Positions 1-10,183 of a stretch of 64,000 bases of DNA are shown piece by piece. This DNA is from Formosa sp. Hel3_A1_48. Lineage in GTDB: Bacteria; Bacteroidota; Bacteroidia; Flavobacteriales; Flavobacteriaceae. Each line of letters begins with the position of its first letter. Positions within the stretch are counted from its first letter, which is position 1. The stretch spans positions 617,501 through 681,500 of the forward strand of contig NZ_CP017259.1 of the NCBI RefSeq assembly GCF_001735715.1. The letters are read 5' to 3'. Position numbers and translations under genes: made by a program. A model generated the notes under the pieces. The model saw only the letters and a program-made list of their open reading frames with translations, was not told the DNA's origin and ran no database searches.

Positions 1-343
1 TTGGTCTGTCTTTCCAAACAGTTCTAATTCATGATTCATACAATGACGCAGTCCTACAACCCCAGTATTGCCGTAACAACACTGGTTTGGGCTATTCCGC
101 GTTCGCTCGCCACTACTTACGGAATCACTTTTGTTTTCTTCTCCTCCAGGTACTTAGATGTTTCAGTTCCCTGGGTTTGCCTCCTTGCGGATACTATGTC
201 TTCAACATAGTGGGTTGCCCCATTCGGATATTTGCGGATCAATTTGTATGTGCCAATCCCCGCAACTTTTCGCAGCTTATCACGTCCTTCATCGCCTCTG
301 AGAGCCTAGGCATTCCCCATACGCTCTTATTTAGCTTATTGTA
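1..343 (-). rRNA. rrl: 23S ribosomal RNA, 5' part (cut by left edge)
   Basis: Read on the minus strand, this stretch has the conserved 5' domain of 23S rRNA, including the AGAGGCGATGAAGGACGTG block just inside the gene. The 5' boundary near 343 was placed by matching the GGTTAAGCGACTAAGCG-like start of E. coli 23S and is approximate to within several bases. The rest of the gene and any 5S gene lie to the left of the window. It is the last visible part of an operon ordered 16S, tRNA-Ile, tRNA-Ala, 23S. Confidence 0.95.
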
Positions 344-526
344 CTTTTTGTCTTTTTAATGAGTTACTATTAAGCACCACAATAAAATCCTTAAAAGCTA
401 ATAAATTAACCCCTAAATATAATATCATGATACCTTATTATTGCTCGTTACAATAATTATTACTTTTATTAAATATTTCTATCTAATTTCATGTATCTTT
501 TTTCAATATGTCAATGAACGTTTTTG

Positions 527-600
527 TGGAGAATATCGGAGTCGAACCGATGACCTCCTGCGTGCAAGGCAGGCGCTCTAGCCAGCTGAGCTAATTCCCC
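527..600 (-). tRNA. tRNA-Ala (anticodon TGC)
   Basis: A 74-nt tRNA on the minus strand. The acceptor stem GGGGAAT pairs with ATTCTCC, with discriminator A at 527. The anticodon loop carries TGC between CTGCC-type stem arms, and the T arm has GGTTCGACTCC. It lies in the 16S-23S spacer, the usual place for the Ala/Ile pair. The CCA end is not encoded. Confidence 0.97.
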
Positions 601-606
601 ATATAC

Positions 607-638
607 TAGTAGTTAGTACATAGTAGTTAGTAGTTAGT
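607..638. repeat. short direct repeat TAGTAGTTAGT in the tRNA spacer
   Basis: Two exact copies of TAGTAGTTAGT (607-617 and 621-631) are followed by a partial third copy ending at 638, between tRNA-Ala and tRNA-Ile. It looks like a small slippage repeat. No function is apparent, and it is too short for a CRISPR array. Confidence 0.7.
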
Positions 639-690
639 GACTCTTAACTACATCCTCAACTTCTAGAATTTCCAATTCAAAAAAAATTAG

Positions 691-764
691 TAGTCTCAGG
701 CAGACTCGAACTGCCGACCTCTACATTATCAGTGTAGCGCTCTAACCAGCTGAGCTATGAGACT
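691..764 (-). tRNA. tRNA-Ile (anticodon GAT)
   Basis: A 74-nt tRNA on the minus strand. Acceptor arms AGTCTCA and TGAGACT pair fully, with discriminator A at 691. The anticodon loop CTGATAA contains GAT, and the T arm contains GTTCGAGTC. It sits directly downstream of 16S and upstream of tRNA-Ala, the classic rRNA spacer pair. Confidence 0.97.
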
Positions 765-856
765 CTACTTTTTTACTTGGTATCTTTTTTAATTAACAGC
801 TGTGAGAATAAACGCACTCTTTTCCTTACTTAATTTACCTCTAGTCGTCTTTCTCT

Positions 857-2383
<1,527 letters not shown>

Positions 2384-2543
2384 TATTTGTTAAGCTATAT
2401 CTCAAGCTTGTTCTATATAACAACTAAAGGAAATTTAATTTTTCAGTACTCAAAATGGTCTATTCTCTGTCGAGATCAATCGTTTCCAATCAATCCCTAC
2501 GCTGTCAATCAATATGTTTAATGAACGTGTCTTAAAATCAAAA

Positions 2544-2565
2544 CTTTGCGCACTCAGACGCAAAG
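2544..2565 (-). other. hairpin at the extreme 5' end of the rRNA transcript
   Basis: CTTTGCG (transcript sense) and CGCAAAG form a perfect 7-bp stem around an 8-nt loop. The stem begins about 7 nt after the -7 element of the rRNA promoter, so it would be the first structure of the rRNA leader. It may protect the 5' end or serve in processing or antitermination; this is inference only. Confidence 0.5.
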
Positions 2566-2571
2566 CGGGTG

Positions 2572-2602
2572 CAAATATAAAACCCTTTTTCCGTACACAC
2601 AA
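2572..2602 (-). promoter_or_regulatory. rRNA operon promoter
   Basis: On the minus strand TTG (2602-2600) is followed after 20 nt by TATATTTG (2579-2572). This matches the Bacteroidota housekeeping sigma consensus TTG, 19-21 nt, TAnnTTTG. Transcription would start near 2565, giving a 16S leader of about 180 nt. It is separated by about 160 nt from the divergent thrS promoter. Confidence 0.85.
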
Positions 2603-2761
2603 TAGTTTTTAAATTAATTTTGAAAAAAAATTAAAGGAAGTTTTTGTGAAATTACTCTGTTAGAACACAAAGTGTCTATAATATACTAAAAATGAGAACT
2701 TTAGAATACTTAATGATTTCAAAACTAGAAATAATTTACCGCTAAGTTATGATGTAAGTTA

Positions 2762-2792
2762 TTGTTTAAGAAGAGATATAAACTTATATTTG
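2762..2792 (+). promoter_or_regulatory. thrS operon promoter
   Basis: TTG at 2762-2764, a 20-nt spacer and TATATTTG at 2785-2792 fit the Bacteroidota promoter exactly. The start would fall near 2799, about 14 nt before the thrS ATG at 2813. The TTG that could otherwise be read as an upstream start codon of thrS is therefore the -33 element, which settles the start choice. Confidence 0.85.
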
Positions 2793-2812
2793 CCCTCCAT
2801 ATTAATGATTTT

Positions 2813-4753
2813 ATGATACACATTACTTTACCCGATGGAAGTATTCGCTCTTATGAAGAGCAATTAACGGTTATGGATGTTGCCAAGGACATCAGTGAAG
2901 GTTTTGCTAGAAATGTTATTTCAGCTAGCTTTAATAATCATGTAGTAGAAACATCAACGATTTTAAATACTGATGGGAAACTTGTTCTGTATACATGGAG
3001 AGATAGTGAAGGTAAAAAAGCATTTTGGCATTCTAGCTCACATGTTTTAGCACAAGCTTTAGAAGAATTATATCCTGGTGTAAAGTTATCGATTGGACCA
3101 GCTATTGAAAACGGGTTTTACTACGACGTCGATTTGGGTGATGATTCAATTTCTGATAAAGACTTTAAGAGAATCGAGGATAAAATGCTTGAAATTGCTC
3201 GAGATAAACACGATTTCACAATGAAATCAGTATCTAAAATGGAGGCTTTAAAAAAGTATAAAGACGAAGGAAACCAGTACAAAGTAGAACTCATCGAAAA
3301 CCTTACGGATGGAGAAATCACTTTTTGTGATCATTCAACATTCTCGGATTTGTGCCGCGGAGGACATATACCAAACACAGGAATTATCAAAGCGGTTAAG
3401 ATATTAAGCGTTGCTGGTGCGTATTGGCGAGGAGATGAAAACAACAAACAATTAACTAGAGTCTATGGAACTTCCTTCCCTAAACAAAAAGAACTTAAAG
3501 AATATTTAGCCTTGTTGGAAGAAGCTAAAAAGCGTGATCACCGAAAGCTCGGTAAGCAATTGGAGTTATTCACTTTTTCAAAAAAAGTCGGCCAGGGTCT
3601 TCCCTTGTGGCTGCCTAATGGTGCGGCGCTGCGTTCACGCTTAGAGGATTTTTTGAAAAAAGCACAAATAAAAGCTGGTTACGAGATGGTTGTTACTCCA
3701 CACATTGGTCAAAAAGAATTGTATATTACCTCGGGCCATTATGAAAAATATGGCGAAGATAGTTTCCAAGCGATAAATACACCCAAAGAGGATGAAGAGT
3801 TTTTATTAAAACCAATGAATTGCCCACATCATTGTGAAATTTACAATGCAAAACCATACAGCTACAGGGAATTACCAAAACGCTATGCTGAATTTGGTAC
3901 AGTTTACAGGTATGAACAAAGTGGAGAATTACATGGGTTAACACGAGTCAGGGGCTTTACTCAAGATGACGCGCATATTTTTTGCAGACCAAATCAATTA
4001 GATCAGGAGTTTAAAAATGTTATTGATCTTGTACTCTACGTTTTCAGATCACTAGGTTTTGAAAATTTTACAGCTCAAGTTTCAGTTCGAGATTCAAACA
4101 CGCCAGAAAAGTACATAGGCACTATTGAGAACTGGGAAAAAGCGGAGCAAGCCATCATCAATGCTGCAGAATCTAAAGGCTTAGATTTTGTTGTGGAATC
4201 TGGAGAAGCTGCCTTTTATGGGCCAAAATTAGATTTTATGGTTAAAGATGCCTTGGGAAGAAGTTGGCAACTGGGAACCATACAAGTAGATTATAATCTA
4301 CCGGAGCGTTTTGATTTGACCTACAAAGGATCAGACAATGAACTGCACAGACCGATTATGATCCACCGCGCTCCCTTTGGAAGTTTGGAACGATTTGTGG
4401 CAATTTTGCTTGAACATACAGGTGGAAATTTCCCACTTTGGCTAATGCCAGAACAAGCTGTAATACTCACCATCAGTGAAAAATATGAGAAATACGCCGA
4501 AAAAGTTTTAAATTTGTTAGAAAATAACGAAATTCGCGGCCTCATTGACAATAGAAATGAAACCATGGGTAAGAAAATTCGGGATGCCGAAATGAAAAAA
4601 ATACCCTTCATGATCATTGTTGGCGAGCAAGAAGAACAAACCGAAACACTCTCTGTCCGCCAGCACGGTGGTGAAAATTTAGGAGCAATTAAAATTGATG
4701 AATTTTCAACAATCATAGAGCAAGAGATTAAAAAGACATTAAAAGAATTTTAA
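2813..4753 (+). CDS. thrS: threonine--tRNA ligase
   Basis: A cytoplasmic class II aminoacyl-tRNA synthetase that charges tRNA-Thr. The 646-residue product has an N-terminal TGS domain (about 1-62, IHITLPDGS), a second additional domain that edits mischarged Ser-tRNA (about 65-230), the catalytic core and a C-terminal anticodon-binding domain (from about 540). The three zinc ligands known from E. coli ThrRS are all visible: Cys in MNCPHHC, His in DDAHIFC and His in IHRAPFGSLERF. The ATG at 2813 is chosen because the TGS domain begins there and the promoter lies just upstream. It heads the thrS-infC-rpmI-rplT operon, a common order. Confidence 0.98.
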   Translation: MIHITLPDGSIRSYEEQLTVMDVAKDISEGFARNVISASFNNHVVETSTILNTDGKLVLYTWRDSEGKKAFWHSSSHVLAQALEELYPGVKLSIGPAIENGFYYDVDLGDDSISDKDFKRIEDKMLEIARDKHDFTMKSVSKMEALKKYKDEGNQYKVELIENLTDGEITFCDHSTFSDLCRGGHIPNTGIIKAVKILSVAGAYWRGDENNKQLTRVYGTSFPKQKELKEYLALLEEAKKRDHRKLGKQLELFTFSKKVGQGLPLWLPNGAALRSRLEDFLKKAQIKAGYEMVVTPHIGQKELYITSGHYEKYGEDSFQAINTPKEDEEFLLKPMNCPHHCEIYNAKPYSYRELPKRYAEFGTVYRYEQSGELHGLTRVRGFTQDDAHIFCRPNQLDQEFKNVIDLVLYVFRSLGFENFTAQVSVRDSNTPEKYIGTIENWEKAEQAIINAAESKGLDFVVESGEAAFYGPKLDFMVKDALGRSWQLGTIQVDYNLPERFDLTYKGSDNELHRPIMIHRAPFGSLERFVAILLEHTGGNFPLWLMPEQAVILTISEKYEKYAEKVLNLLENNEIRGLIDNRNETMGKKIRDAEMKKIPFMIIVGEQEEQTETLSVRQHGGENLGAIKIDEFSTIIEQEIKKTLKEF

Positions 4754-4774
4754 GTTTAACTAAAAAATAAAGTC

Positions 4775-5329
4775 ATAGCAATACGTAGACGAAGAAGCAG
4801 AGGCCCAATGCGGGTCATAAGAGAAGACAAGCACCGCATCAACAGAAAAATAACTTCTGAAGAATTGCGCTTGGTTGGCGACAATGTTGAAATTGGAGTG
4901 TATAAACTCTCCGCAGCACTAGCTCTTGCCAATGAACAAGGATTGGATCTTGTAGAAATATCTCCGAAAGCTGTACCGCCAGTATGTAAAGTAATGGACT
5001 ATAAAAAGTTTCTTTACGAACAAAAGAAACGCGAAAAAGTATTAAAATCCAAAGCCGCAAAAGTAGTGGTTAAGGAAATCCGTTTTGGACCAAACACTGA
5101 TGACCATGATTACAACTTCAAGAAAAAACACGCTGAAAAGTTTTTGAAAGAAGGTGCTAAATTGAAAGCTTTTGTGTTTTTTAAGGGACGTTCTATTATT
5201 TTTAAAGAACAGGGTCAAATTTTGTTGTTGCGTCTAGCGCAGGACTTAGAAGATCTTGGTAAAGTAGAACAAATGCCAAAACTTGAGGGAAAACGTATGA
5301 TTATGTTTATCGCCCCAATTAAAAAGTAA
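4775..5329 (+). CDS. infC: translation initiation factor IF-3, probable ATA start
   Basis: IF-3 binds the 30S subunit, keeps subunits apart and checks the start codon. Both domains are present: the N-domain (DKHRINRKI...VRLVGDN-like) and the C-domain (VKEIRFGP...[21 protein letters not shown]). The first ATG is at 4808. The reading frame is open back to 4760, and the 11 codons before the ATG encode a basic [11 protein letters not shown] stretch like the N-terminus of flavobacterial IF-3. The only start-like codon giving that N-terminus is ATA at 4775. infC of other bacteria is known to use AUU or similar rare starts for autoregulation by IF-3. From 4775 the product has 184 residues; from 4808 it has 173. 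Confidence 0.93.
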   Translation: MAIRRRRSRGPMRVIREDKHRINRKITSEELRLVGDNVEIGVYKLSAALALANEQGLDLVEISPKAVPPVCKVMDYKKFLYEQKKREKVLKSKAAKVVVKEIRFGPNTDDHDYNFKKKHAEKFLKEGAKLKAFVFFKGRSIIFKEQGQILLLRLAQDLEDLGKVEQMPKLEGKRMIMFIAPIKK

Positions 5330-5364
5330 AAATAAAAGCGAATAACTAAATAAAAAAGCAGAAC

Positions 5365-5562
5365 ATGCCAAAAATGAAAACAAAATCTAGTGCCAAGAAA
5401 CGCTTTAAGCTTACTGGCTCTGGAAAAATCAAAAGAAAGCATGCGTTTAAAAGTCACATTTTAACAAAGAAGTCCAAAAAACGCAAGCTAGCCCTGACTC
5501 ACAGTACTTTAGTACACGAGAGTGATGAGGCAAACATCAAACAACAATTACGTTTAAAGTAA
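5365..5562 (+). CDS. rpmI: 50S ribosomal protein L35
   Basis: A 65-residue, very basic protein starting [20 protein letters not shown], the L35 signature. It is a small structural protein of the large subunit. It follows infC by 35 nt and precedes rplT by 100 nt, the standard infC-rpmI-rplT order. In other bacteria this group is controlled by L20 binding to its own mRNA; I could not identify that site with certainty here. Confidence 0.98.
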   Translation: MPKMKTKSSAKKRFKLTGSGKIKRKHAFKSHILTKKSKKRKLALTHSTLVHESDEANIKQQLRLK

Positions 5563-5662
5563 TCGTAATTTAGGTAACATTAATTTTTAACCATGGAGTT
5601 TGGCCAAATTTAGAAAGATCCTGAAATATAACTAGGACGCCAACTACAAAAACAGAAACATT

Positions 5663-6007
5663 ATGCCAAGATCAGTAAATTCAGTGGCCAAAAGAGCCCG
5701 CAGAAAAAAAGTCCTAAAACAAGCCAAAGGCTATTTTGGACGACGTAAAAACGTATGGACTGTTGCAAAAAATGCAGTGGATAAAGCCATGCTTTATGCG
5801 TATAGAGACCGTAGAAACAAGAAAAGAACTTTTCGTGCCCTTTGGATCATGCGTATTAACGCCGGTGCAAGACTACACGGAATGTCTTATTCTCAATTTA
5901 TGGGAAAACTTAAAGCTAACAATATCGACCTCAACCGCAAGGTTCTAGCCGATTTAGCTATGAATGACCCTAAGGCTTTTGAAGCCATAGTACAGAAGAT
6001 AAAATAG
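5663..6007 (+). CDS. rplT: 50S ribosomal protein L20
   Basis: A 114-residue basic protein with the L20 start [16 protein letters not shown] and the conserved block around [12 protein letters not shown]20 binds 23S rRNA early in 50S assembly and in several bacteria represses its own operon. The 100-nt gap before it is the most likely place for such a control site, but no structure stood out. It is the last gene of the operon, followed by a strong terminator. Confidence 0.98.
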   Translation: MPRSVNSVAKRARRKKVLKQAKGYFGRRKNVWTVAKNAVDKAMLYAYRDRRNKKRTFRALWIMRINAGARLHGMSYSQFMGKLKANNIDLNRKVLADLAMNDPKAFEAIVQKIK

Positions 6008-6045
6008 GCTACTGCCTGATTAATAACAAATTATTCGCTAAAAAA

Positions 6046-6076
6046 AACCTGCTTTATGAAAGCAGGTTTTTTTTTG
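6046..6076 (+). terminator. Rho-independent terminator after rplT
   Basis: AACCTGCTTT (6046-6055) pairs with AAAGCAGGTT (6059-6068) across a 3-nt loop, followed by a T run to about 6075. The A run on the left means it could also stop transcription coming from the minus-strand gene at 6201. Confidence 0.9.
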
Positions 6077-6200
6077 ATTTAATTATAACAGCAAATCACT
6101 AAAAATTTTTTGTTTTCAAGGACGAGTGGGCATACCAACGGCTGTATTATCGGAATATAATTCAATTGAACATACGTTAGCGAATTAATATCATTTGAAA

Positions 6201-7469
6201 TTAAGTTTTTTGCTTTTTCTTTTTTGCAGCTGGAAAGAGTACATTATTTAGAATGAGTCGGTATCCAGGAGAAGTCGGGTGTAGTTCCAGCTCTGTTTTT
6301 GGATCCCCTACTCTATGGGTATAGTCTTCAGGGTCGTGACCTCCATAAAAAGTAAAAAAACCTTTTCCTTTTATTCCGTGAATATAGCGGGCTTCATTAT
6401 TGAGTTTATTTTCGCCCAAAACCAAAATATCGGACTTAATTTGACTGCGATTGTAGGCTGTTGTTTGCCCCATGAACCCCTTAACAAGTGCTGTATGATT
6501 TTGATTAAGCATAGTTGGAACAGGGTCCCATTTAGCAGAGTATTCCATAAGTGAAAAGTAATCCGATTCTTTTGGAATTTGGCGCAGAGCTGTTTGATCA
6601 ATAGAGGAAAACTCATAGACATTAGGATCACGTTCAATAACAAATTCTTTAAAGGCAAAAGTCGAATTGAAATCGAGCTGTAATTGGTAGTTAGGGGTAG
6701 TTCCATCCCCATCAAACATTGGTTCACAAATGTCGAGCTGTTGAGCCGCTAAAGCAATATCAAAACTATCCGTAGCACTACACATGGCAAACATAAACCC
6801 TCCACCCAATACATATGCTTTTATCTTTTGAGCTACAGCTAATTTAGCCTCAGATACTTTTTTAAACCCTAGATCATTCGCGAGAGCTTGGGCATTTTTC
6901 TGCTGTTCAATATACCAAGCAGCATTACGGTATGCTCTATAGAACTTACCGTATTGTCCAGTAAAATCTTCGTGATGTAAGTGTAACCAATCATACACAA
7001 GAAGAGCATCATTAAGCACTTCAGTATCGTAAATAACATCATAAGGAATTTCCGCATAAGTAAGTACTAAAGTCACTGCATCATCCCACGGCTGTTTCCC
7101 ACTTGGAGAGTATACAGCGATTTTTGGTGCTTTCTCCAATAGTACAGCATCCATATTTTTACTTGGACTTCCAATGTCTTCTAAGATTTCTGCTGTTCGC
7201 GAGTCACTGATAAGTTCATAAGAAACGCCTCGAATAAGACACTCATTCTGAATCCGTTTTGAATCAGATACCAAAAATGCACCTCCACGGTAATTCAGCA
7301 ACCATTTTACTTTTTGATTTTGCTCAAGCAGCCAGTATGTAATACCATAGGCTTTAAGATGGTTTTTCTGTGTTTTGGCATCCATCGGAATGAGGATGTA
7401 ACTAGCAAATGAATTTGTGAAAAAACAAAGAAAAAAAACCAACAAAAGAGATCTACGCTGCATGGACAA
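6201..7469 (-). CDS. conserved secreted protein of unknown function (often labelled asparagine synthetase B)
   Basis: A 422-residue protein with a signal peptide (hydrophobic LLLVFFLCFF near residues 8-17, probable cut after SFA). Close homologs in flavobacteria carry the inherited name asparagine synthetase B, but I see no N-terminal amidotransferase Cys and no ATP-pyrophosphatase SGGxDS motif, so that name is doubtful. Striking conserved-looking features are GGGFMFAMCSATDS near 225, FYGGHDPEDYTHRVGDP near 375 and a Lys-rich tail. The overall look (GGGFMFAM, glutamine-amidotransferase-like fold) might suggest a DUF4159 or ThuA-like domain, which is speculation. It lies 14 nt after dnaB and is probably co-transcribed with it. 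Confidence 0.8.
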   Translation of the reverse strand: MSMQRRSLLLVFFLCFFTNSFASYILIPMDAKTQKNHLKAYGITYWLLEQNQKVKWLLNYRGGAFLVSDSKRIQNECLIRGVSYELISDSRTAEILEDIGSPSKNMDAVLLEKAPKIAVYSPSGKQPWDDAVTLVLTYAEIPYDVIYDTEVLNDALLVYDWLHLHHEDFTGQYGKFYRAYRNAAWYIEQQKNAQALANDLGFKKVSEAKLAVAQKIKAYVLGGGFMFAMCSATDSFDIALAAQQLDICEPMFDGDGTTPNYQLQLDFNSTFAFKEFVIERDPNVYEFSSIDQTALRQIPKESDYFSLMEYSAKWDPVPTMLNQNHTALVKGFMGQTTAYNRSQIKSDILVLGENKLNNEARYIHGIKGKGFFTFYGGHDPEDYTHRVGDPKTELELHPTSPGYRLILNNVLFPAAKKKKQKT

Positions 7470-7483
7470 TTCCGTATTTAGAA

Positions 7484-9022
7484 TTAGTATGGCGTATCGT
7501 CATCCGGGGGGCCAAATGCATCATTCGGATCCATTTGAATCGAGTTGTCTTCAGCAAAGGTATCGTCATTAGCAGCGGCATTCATTTTGGAATGGAACTC
7601 AGCATCAAAAGGAGAATCAAAATTATCTAAATTATCAAATTTACCAAGATGACCGATAAATTTTAACCTAATGTTATCGAGTCCTCCATTTCGGTGTTTC
7701 GCTATGATGAACTCCGCTTGACCTTCACAAGGCGTGTGTTCTTCGTCATCCCATTCTTCAATTTTATAATATTCTGGCCTGTAAATGAAGGATACAATAT
7801 CGGCATCTTGCTCTATCGCACCAGATTCTCTCAAATCAGAGAGCAAAGGACGCTTACTTCCACCTCTTGTCTCAACAGCTCTAGAAAGCTGAGAAAGGGC
7901 TATAACAGGAACACTAAGTTCCTTAGCCAAAGCTTTTAGATTACGAGAAATCATAGAAATCTCTTGTTCTCGATTACCAGTTTTTTGGCTACCTCCCGCC
8001 GTCATTAGTTGGAGATAATCAACAATAATAAGTTTGATTCCATTTTGTGAGGCCAAACGTCTGGCTTTTGCACGTAAATCAAAAATAGATAATGATGGGG
8101 TATCGTCTATGTAAAGAGGTGCTTTCTCAAGAGATTTTACTTTTACATTGAGTTGTTCCCATTCGTGTTTTTCAAGTTTTCCAGTTCTCAATTTCTCTGA
8201 ACTTAGCCCTGTTTCAGATGAAATCAAACGCGTGATCAACTGAACAGAAGACATCTCCAAAGAAAAGAATGCTACAGGAATATTTTGATTTACGGCAATA
8301 TTACGTGCCATAGAAAGCGTAAGTGCTGTTTTACCCATACCAGGTCGAGCAGCCACAATTATAAGATCACTTTCTTGCCATCCAGACGTGAGTTTGTCTA
8401 CTTTGTCAAATCCAGATGGTATACCGCTTAAACCCTCTTTATTGGATATTTCTTCAATTTTTCGTTTGGCTTGAAACACCAAATCTTGAGCCGTTTCAGT
8501 TGATTTTTTTATGTTGCCTTGCGTGACATCATACAGTTTTGACTCTGCTTTATCAAGCAGGTCAAAAACATCTTTGGTTTCGTCAAATGAATCTTCAATT
8601 ATTTCATTAGAAATCTTAATTAGACTGCGCTGAATAAATTTTTGTAATATTATACGAGCATGAAACTCAATATGAGCAGAAGATGAAACCTTTTGAGTGA
8701 GTCCAATTAAGTAAAAATCACCACCAACAATGTCTAATTTTTGGTTCTTTCGAAGTTGAGAGGAAACCGTTAAAAGGTCAATGGGTTGGCTACTCTCAAA
8801 AAGCAAAAGTATTGCTTCAAAAATATGTTGGTGTGCTTGTTTGTAAAAAGATTCAATACTGAGAATGTCGATAACTTCATCCACTCCTTTTTTATCGATC
8901 ATCATAGCGCCCAAGACAACTTCTTCAAGGTCAATGGCTTGTGGCGGTATTTTACCTTGCTCTAAACTGATAATTTTTGATCGATCAGTAGCAAAGTTTT
9001 TATAAGACTCTGGTTGTTTCAT
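7484..9022 (-). CDS. dnaB: replicative DNA helicase DnaB
   Basis: The hexameric helicase that opens the replication fork and recruits primase. The 512-residue product has the N-terminal primase-binding domain (about 25-130, beginning IPPQAIDLEEVVLGAMMID), a linker, and the RecA-like ATPase domain with Walker A ARPGMGKTAL, Walker B-like LIIVDYLQLM and the SQLSRAVE(T)R segment. The acidic C-terminal tail (DDDTPY) is typical of the family in this group. No intein is present. The next gene (6201-7469) follows within 14 nt. I found no good TAnnTTTG promoter in the 147 nt upstream. Confidence 0.98.
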   Translation of the reverse strand: MKQPESYKNFATDRSKIISLEQGKIPPQAIDLEEVVLGAMMIDKKGVDEVIDILSIESFYKQAHQHIFEAILLLFESSQPIDLLTVSSQLRKNQKLDIVGGDFYLIGLTQKVSSSAHIEFHARIILQKFIQRSLIKISNEIIEDSFDETKDVFDLLDKAESKLYDVTQGNIKKSTETAQDLVFQAKRKIEEISNKEGLSGIPSGFDKVDKLTSGWQESDLIIVAARPGMGKTALTLSMARNIAVNQNIPVAFFSLEMSSVQLITRLISSETGLSSEKLRTGKLEKHEWEQLNVKVKSLEKAPLYIDDTPSLSIFDLRAKARRLASQNGIKLIIVDYLQLMTAGGSQKTGNREQEISMISRNLKALAKELSVPVIALSQLSRAVETRGGSKRPLLSDLRESGAIEQDADIVSFIYRPEYYKIEEWDDEEHTPCEGQAEFIIAKHRNGGLDNIRLKFIGHLGKFDNLDNFDSPFDAEFHSKMNAAANDDTFAEDNSIQMDPNDAFGPPDDDTPY

Positions 9023-9169
9023 GCTTACGAATGTACATAAAAATTAGCAGTGGAGTTCGAATTTTAATCAACGAATACTCAACAAAAAAATTGTTAACAA
9101 GTCATAACTATTGTTAATAGCCAATAAAAACGAACTTTCCAAAAAATTTAATAGGGCAATAGTAGTTTA

Positions 9170-10123
9170 TTAGTCTTTGTAAACCCCCATTTGCGCATAT
9201 TTATCCATGCGTTGTTCTACTAGTTCATTTTGTGAAAGTACTTTGAGTTCATCGAAAGATTTCAAAATAGCATTTTCAATTGCTAAATATGTCTTTTGGG
9301 GATCTTTATGGGCTCCTCCTAGTGGTTCTTTGACAATTTGATCAACTAATTTCATTCGCTTCATGTCTTTGGCAGTTAATTTCAAAGCTTCTGCTGCTTG
9401 TTCTTTATATTCCCAACTTCTCCAAAGAATAGAAGAACATGACTCAGGAGAAATTACAGAGTACCATGTGTTTTCTAGCATAAGAACCTTATCTCCTACT
9501 CCAATACCTAAAGCACCACCACTAGCACCTTCGCCAATGATGGCAACAATGATGGGCACCTTTAGACGAGTCATTTCCAAAATATTTCGAGCAATAGCCT
9601 CGCCTTGACCACGCTCTTCAGCTTCAAGCCCAGGGTATGCCCCTGGCGTATCAATTAGCGAAACAACTGGAATACCAAATTTCTCGGCTGATTTCATCAA
9701 TCGAAGGGCTTTTCTGTAGCCTTCCGGATTGGCCATACCAAAGTTTCGGTATTGACGCGTTTTGGTATTGAATCCTTTTTGTTGTCCAATAAACATAAAA
9801 CTTTGATCTCCAATTTTACCAAGACCGCCTATCATCGCTTTGTCATCCTTAAAATTACGATCGCCGTGCAGTTCTAAAAAAGTCCCTTTTGTTAATGCAT
9901 TAATATAGTCCAGTGTGTAGGGTCTATTCGGATGACGAGACAATTGGACACGCTGCCAAGGACTTAAATTCTTATAAATTTCTTTCTTGGCAAGCTCAAG
10001 TTTAGTTTGGATTTGCTGACATGTTTCAGTAACATCAACGTCGCTTTCTTTGCCGATAATTTCGCATTTCTGAAGTTGATCTTCCAGTTCCTTTATTGGT
10101 AATTCAAATTCTAAATATTCCAT
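9170..10123 (-). CDS. accA: acetyl-CoA carboxylase carboxyltransferase subunit alpha
   Basis: The alpha half of the carboxyltransferase that moves CO2 from biotin to acetyl-CoA, the first committed step of fatty acid synthesis. It is 317 residues, as usual. The family blocks are all visible: the N-terminal [11 protein letters not shown] coiled region, [44 protein letters not shown], the DTPGAYPG oxyanion motif and [15 protein letters not shown]. It stands alone with its own promoter at 10152-10183; the partner accD is not in the window. Confidence 0.98.
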   Translation of the reverse strand: MEYLEFELPIKELEDQLQKCEIIGKESDVDVTETCQQIQTKLELAKKEIYKNLSPWQRVQLSRHPNRPYTLDYINALTKGTFLELHGDRNFKDDKAMIGGLGKIGDQSFMFIGQQKGFNTKTRQYRNFGMANPEGYRKALRLMKSAEKFGIPVVSLIDTPGAYPGLEAEERGQGEAIARNILEMTRLKVPIIVAIIGEGASGGALGIGVGDKVLMLENTWYSVISPESCSSILWRSWEYKEQAAEALKLTAKDMKRMKLVDQIVKEPLGGAHKDPQKTYLAIENAILKSFDELKVLSQNELVEQRMDKYAQMGVYKD

Positions 10124-10151
10124 AAGAAATTGCTTTTGGTTAGCAAGACAA

Positions 10152-10183
10152 CAAATATATGAACTTTATACTTTAGTCCTCAA
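10152..10183 (-). promoter_or_regulatory. accA promoter
   Basis: Minus strand: TTG (10183-10181), 21 nt, TATATTTG (10159-10152). The start would be near 10145, some 20 nt before the accA ATG. It begins directly after the stop codon of the upstream EamA gene, so accA is likely an independent transcription unit. Confidence 0.8.

Noticed and set aside
2762-2812. TTG start of thrS at 2762, adding 17 residues
   Set aside because: The TTG is the -33 element of a perfect promoter; the TGS domain starts at the ATG at 2813.
4321-4716. 131-codon antisense frame opposite thrS
   Set aside because: It is a shadow of the thrS frame with no family likeness or promoter.
5563-5662. L20 autoregulatory site between rpmI and rplT
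   Set aside because: Position fits known L20 control, but no convincing pseudoknot or 23S-like helix could be read.
6201-7469. Naming this gene asnB
   Set aside because: No glutaminase Cys at the N-terminus and no SGGxDS ATP motif; the protein has a signal peptide.
9023-9169. dnaB promoter near 9028-9035 (TACATTCG on the minus strand)
   Set aside because: One mismatch, no -33 partner at the right distance, and it would start transcription at about the ATG itself.
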